Source: JAFARZ01 sp035651595
Lineage (GTDB): Bacteria; Actinomycetota; Actinomycetes; Streptosporangiales; Streptosporangiaceae
Assembly: GCA_035651595.1 (NCBI GenBank)
Contig: DASRFJ010000297.1
Location: forward strand, 1-8,500
Direction of reading: 5' to 3'
Length of the DNA stretch: 8,500 nt
Positions 6,357 to 8,500 of the stretch are shown in pieces. The position numbers and the translations under genes were made by a program. Under the pieces are notes generated by a model. That model saw only the letters and a program-made list of their open reading frames with translations, made no database searches and was not told the origin of the DNA. Every line of letters begins with the position of its first letter. Position 1 is the stretch's first letter.

Positions 6357-8410
6357 AAATTAGGCCTCTGCCAGGGCTCACCCAGCACGTGCTGCGCCAG
6401 GAACGCGTAGACGGTCTCGTACCAGACCGTGGCGTTGCCCGGGGTGAGCACCCAGTGGTTCTCGTCCGGGAAGTACAGGAACTTGGCCTCGACCGCGTGC
6501 CTGGTCAATTCACCCCACAGCCGGAGCGCCTCGCCGATCGGGACCCGGTAGTCCTTGTCGCCGTGAATCACCAGCATTGGCGTGGTGATGTTCTCGACGT
6601 GCAGGTGCGGCGAGTTGTTCTGGTACATCGCCGGGTTCGTCAGCGGATCGCCGAACTGCCCCCACCAGAACATCTGCTCATCGGTTGTGGTGAACATCTG
6701 GTCGAGTGCCCACAGGCTGGCATGGCTCACGATCGCCTTGAACCGGTCGGTGTGGCCGGCGATCCAGTTCGCCATGTAGCCGCCGTACGAGCCGCCCATC
6801 ATGGCGGTCCTGGTGGCGTCGAGTTCGGGGCGCTCTTCGAGGGCGGCGTCGGTCGCGGCCATGACGTCCCGGTAGGCGCGATCGCCCCATGCGTGGAAGC
6901 CGCGCCTGAGCATGTGCTGGCCATAGCCGGTGGACAGCGCGGGGTCGGGCAGCAGCACGGCGTAGCCCTTGGCCGCCATGAGCCACGGATTCCACCGCCA
7001 CGCCCACGCGTTCCAGCTGGCGTGCGGGCCGCCGTGCACCCACAGCAGCAGCGGGGCCTTGTTGTCCTCGCTGGCGCCGTGCGGCAGCACCAGCCAGGAG
7101 CGGATCCGCTCGCCGTCGTCCGCGGTCGTCTCGAGTTCGGTCATCGTGCCGGGAAGCTCGAGCGGCAGGCCCGGGCACTGGAGGGTCTCCTCCTGGCTGT
7201 CGGGCGCGTTGAGGTCGATCCGGACCGGGGTCGGCGGCTCGTTGACCGCCGTGCGCAATGCGTACAGGTAGCGACCGTCGTGGCTGGGGTTCAAGTGCGA
7301 GTAGCCGTGGTCGCCGCCGGTCAGCTGCTGGACCTCGCCGGTGGTCACGTCCACCGCGAAGACCGGGCGGCGGCCGTTGTCGTCGGCGGCGAAGTACAGC
7401 GTCCTGGAGTCGTGCGCCCAGGCGGCGTCGCCCGGCCAGCGGTCCAGCTCCGGGAGCAGGTCCCGTGATTTGGCTTCCGCGCCCGTGCTTCTGTCGAGGC
7501 CGAGGTCGACCAGGAACAGGGTCAGGTTCTGCGGGCTGTCCGGGGCGGGGAGCGTGCTGCGGGTGCAGACCACGTACCGCCCGTCCGGGGAGACGTGCGG
7601 GCTCTCGAAGGCCTGGCCAGGCTCACTCAGCAGGACGGTGCGCTCACCGGTGGCGGCGCTGATCGCGACCAGCTCGACGTATGAGTCGGCGGCCGGGTCG
7701 CGGTGCCACCAGCCGGTGATGACCGTGCCGCCGTCCGGGGTGAGCTCGAACGACTGCTCCTCCAGGGCGGGGCCGGGCTGGGGGGTAAGGTCCCTCGTCT
7801 GGTTGTCCTCGGTCAGCGCGAACAGCCTGAGCCGACCGGGGCCGAGGTCGTGGTCCCAGTACCGGATCGGCGAGGACTCGTGCAGGATCGCGGACACGCC
7901 GGCGTCCTCGCGCTCCTTCCGCAGCCGCTCGTCGTCGGAGCGGGCGTCGTGTCCGGTGTGTTGTCCGGCCGCGGGCAAAACTGCCGAGGACACCACGATC
8001 GCACCGGAATCCCGGGCCGCGGCGGCCGCGGCGACACCGCCGGGCAGCGTCGTGAGCACTTGCGCCTCGCCGCCGCCGGCGGGCAGCAGCCAGAGGGCCG
8101 GCTTGTCCTTGTCCTTGTCCTTGCCGGCTTCGGGGTCGGGGCGCCGCGAGGTGAACAGCAGCGAGCCGTCCGGCAGGAACACGGGCCCTGCCTCGCCCTC
8201 CGCGGACCTCGTGAGCCTGCGCGGGGGACCGCCCTGGGCGTCGATGCGCCAGATGCTGGTCAGGTACTTCTTCTTATCCGGACTGAGAGTCTGCACCGCG
8301 GCTGCCAGCCACGTGCTGTCGGGCGACAAAGTGATCGATCCCACGCGCGGAATCGCCATAAAGTCGCCCAGATTGTGAAATAGTGTGCCGCTACCATTGC
8401 CAGCTGTCAT
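6350..8410 (-). CDS. S9-family serine peptidase (prolyl oligopeptidase / acylaminoacyl-peptidase-like)
   Basis: This 686-residue serine peptidase probably cleaves short or N-acylated peptides. The N-terminal part (about 1-410) has repeated propeller-type segments such as SPDSTWLAAAVQ, TPDGGTVITGWW, SPDGRYVVCTR and SHDGRYLYALR, consistent with the beta-propeller that gates the active site. The C-terminal alpha/beta hydrolase domain (about 430-686) has LLLWVHGGPHASW and the nucleophile motif GGSYGG with S541. D620 in HGDKDYRVP and H652 in DENHW complete a catalytic triad in the S9 order and spacing. There is no signal peptide or membrane span, so it is cytoplasmic. Residues 97-103 are a KDKDKDK repeat, and a charged linker rich in Asp, Arg and Glu lies near 150-170 (SDDERLRKEREDAGVSA). 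The ATG at 8410 has GGAG five bases upstream. It is the first visible gene of the minus-strand run and may be co-transcribed with menG, 17 bases downstream. Exact substrate and subfamily cannot be assigned. Confidence 0.92.
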   Translation of the reverse strand: MTAGNGSGTLFHNLGDFMAIPRVGSITLSPDSTWLAAAVQTLSPDKKKYLTSIWRIDAQGGPPRRLTRSAEGEAGPVFLPDGSLLFTSRRPDPEAGKDKDKDKPALWLLPAGGGEAQVLTTLPGGVAAAAAARDSGAIVVSSAVLPAAGQHTGHDARSDDERLRKEREDAGVSAILHESSPIRYWDHDLGPGRLRLFALTEDNQTRDLTPQPGPALEEQSFELTPDGGTVITGWWHRDPAADSYVELVAISAATGERTVLLSEPGQAFESPHVSPDGRYVVCTRSTLPAPDSPQNLTLFLVDLGLDRSTGAEAKSRDLLPELDRWPGDAAWAHDSRTLYFAADDNGRRPVFAVDVTTGEVQQLTGGDHGYSHLNPSHDGRYLYALRTAVNEPPTPVRIDLNAPDSQEETLQCPGLPLELPGTMTELETTADDGERIRSWLVLPHGASEDNKAPLLLWVHGGPHASWNAWAWRWNPWLMAAKGYAVLLPDPALSTGYGQHMLRRGFHAWGDRAYRDVMAATDAALEERPELDATRTAMMGGSYGGYMANWIAGHTDRFKAIVSHASLWALDQMFTTTDEQMFWWGQFGDPLTNPAMYQNNSPHLHVENITTPMLVIHGDKDYRVPIGEALRLWGELTRHAVEAKFLYFPDENHWVLTPGNATVWYETVYAFLAQHVLGEPWQRPNLL
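8102..8125. repeat. Hexanucleotide tandem repeat (CTTGTC)x3 plus CTTGCC
   Basis: Three perfect copies of CTTGTC are followed by a one-mismatch fourth copy. In the peptidase frame each unit is two codons (Lys-Asp), giving KDKDKDK at residues 97-103. Gain or loss of a unit keeps the reading frame. It lies in a surface-loop-like stretch between two propeller strands. Confidence 0.85.
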
Positions 8411-8500
8411 CGCCGCTCCCTCTCGGACGCAAAAGCCGCAATGAGGACCCTACCCCACGTAGCCGGTTATCAAATGCGCCCAGGTTTTCCACAGCCTCGC
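8411..8500 (-). promoter_or_regulatory. Upstream region of the S9 peptidase; weak promoter candidate
   Basis: These 90 bases hold no coding sequence I can support. Immediately before the ATG is a clear GGAG ribosome binding site (8416-8419). Further up, the minus strand has TTGATA (8468-8473) and TAGGGT (8447-8452), separated by 15 bases. This resembles a -35/-10 pair with a short spacer and would leave a leader of about 30 bases. The spacing is suboptimal, so this is only a candidate. The start of the upstream neighbour is outside the window. Confidence 0.3.

Noticed and set aside
6326..8383. Several plus-strand open frames (226 to 380 codons) opposite the S9 peptidase
   Set aside because: All are antisense to a protein with an intact catalytic triad. 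Their translations are low-complexity Arg/Val/Gly/Ser-rich sequences without motifs, as expected from GC-rich third positions.
8485..8493. DnaA-box-like TTTTCCACA near the window end
   Set aside because: It is a single nonamer with one mismatch to TTATCCACA and no cluster, and the surrounding genes are not origin genes.

Overview
The window is a high-GC, densely packed bacterial chromosome segment in which every real gene lies on the minus strand. The gene order (peptidase, menG, geranylgeranyl-reductase-family flavoprotein, nuoA-B-C-D-E-F), GTG starts, separate nuoC and nuoD, long hydrophilic NuoC N-terminus and long NuoE C-terminal tail all point to an actinobacterium (Actinomycetota). I cannot fix the genus. 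A Streptomyces/Streptosporangium/Frankia-like lineage is the best guess.

In transcription order (high to low coordinates): 8411-8500 is the leader of a cytoplasmic S9-family prolyl oligopeptidase/acylaminoacyl-peptidase-like enzyme (6350-8410). After 17 bases comes menG/ubiE, the last methyltransferase of menaquinone synthesis (5625-6332). After 39 bases comes a GGR-family FAD oxidoreductase (4296-5585), probably the menaquinone isoprenyl-tail reductase (MenJ-like). After 49 bases begins the respiratory complex I operon: nuoA (3887-4246), nuoB (3317-3883), nuoC (2586-3320), nuoD (1213-2589), nuoE (362-1213) and the first 121 codons of nuoF (1-365, cut by the window edge). From nuoB to nuoF each start codon overlaps the previous stop, so the subunits are probably translationally coupled.

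The genes form a coherent respiratory module. MenG finishes the quinone ring, the GGR enzyme probably saturates part of its tail, and complex I (NuoA membrane arm; NuoB, C, D connecting module; NuoE, F NADH dehydrogenase module) reduces that quinone with electrons from NADH. The peptidase has no evident link to this pathway.

I see no mobile elements, tRNA/rRNA genes, CRISPR arrays, defence genes or convincing rho-independent terminators, and no gene-free stretch over 300 bases. I found no undescribed multi-gene system. The best leads are small: a perfect palindrome matching the CRP consensus (TGTGA-N6-TCACA) at the menG/GGR junction; a G/C-only palindrome that seems to have added about a dozen in-frame residues to the GGR enzyme; an inverted repeat abutting the menG start; a (Lys-Asp) hexamer repeat in the peptidase; and the low-complexity NuoE tail.
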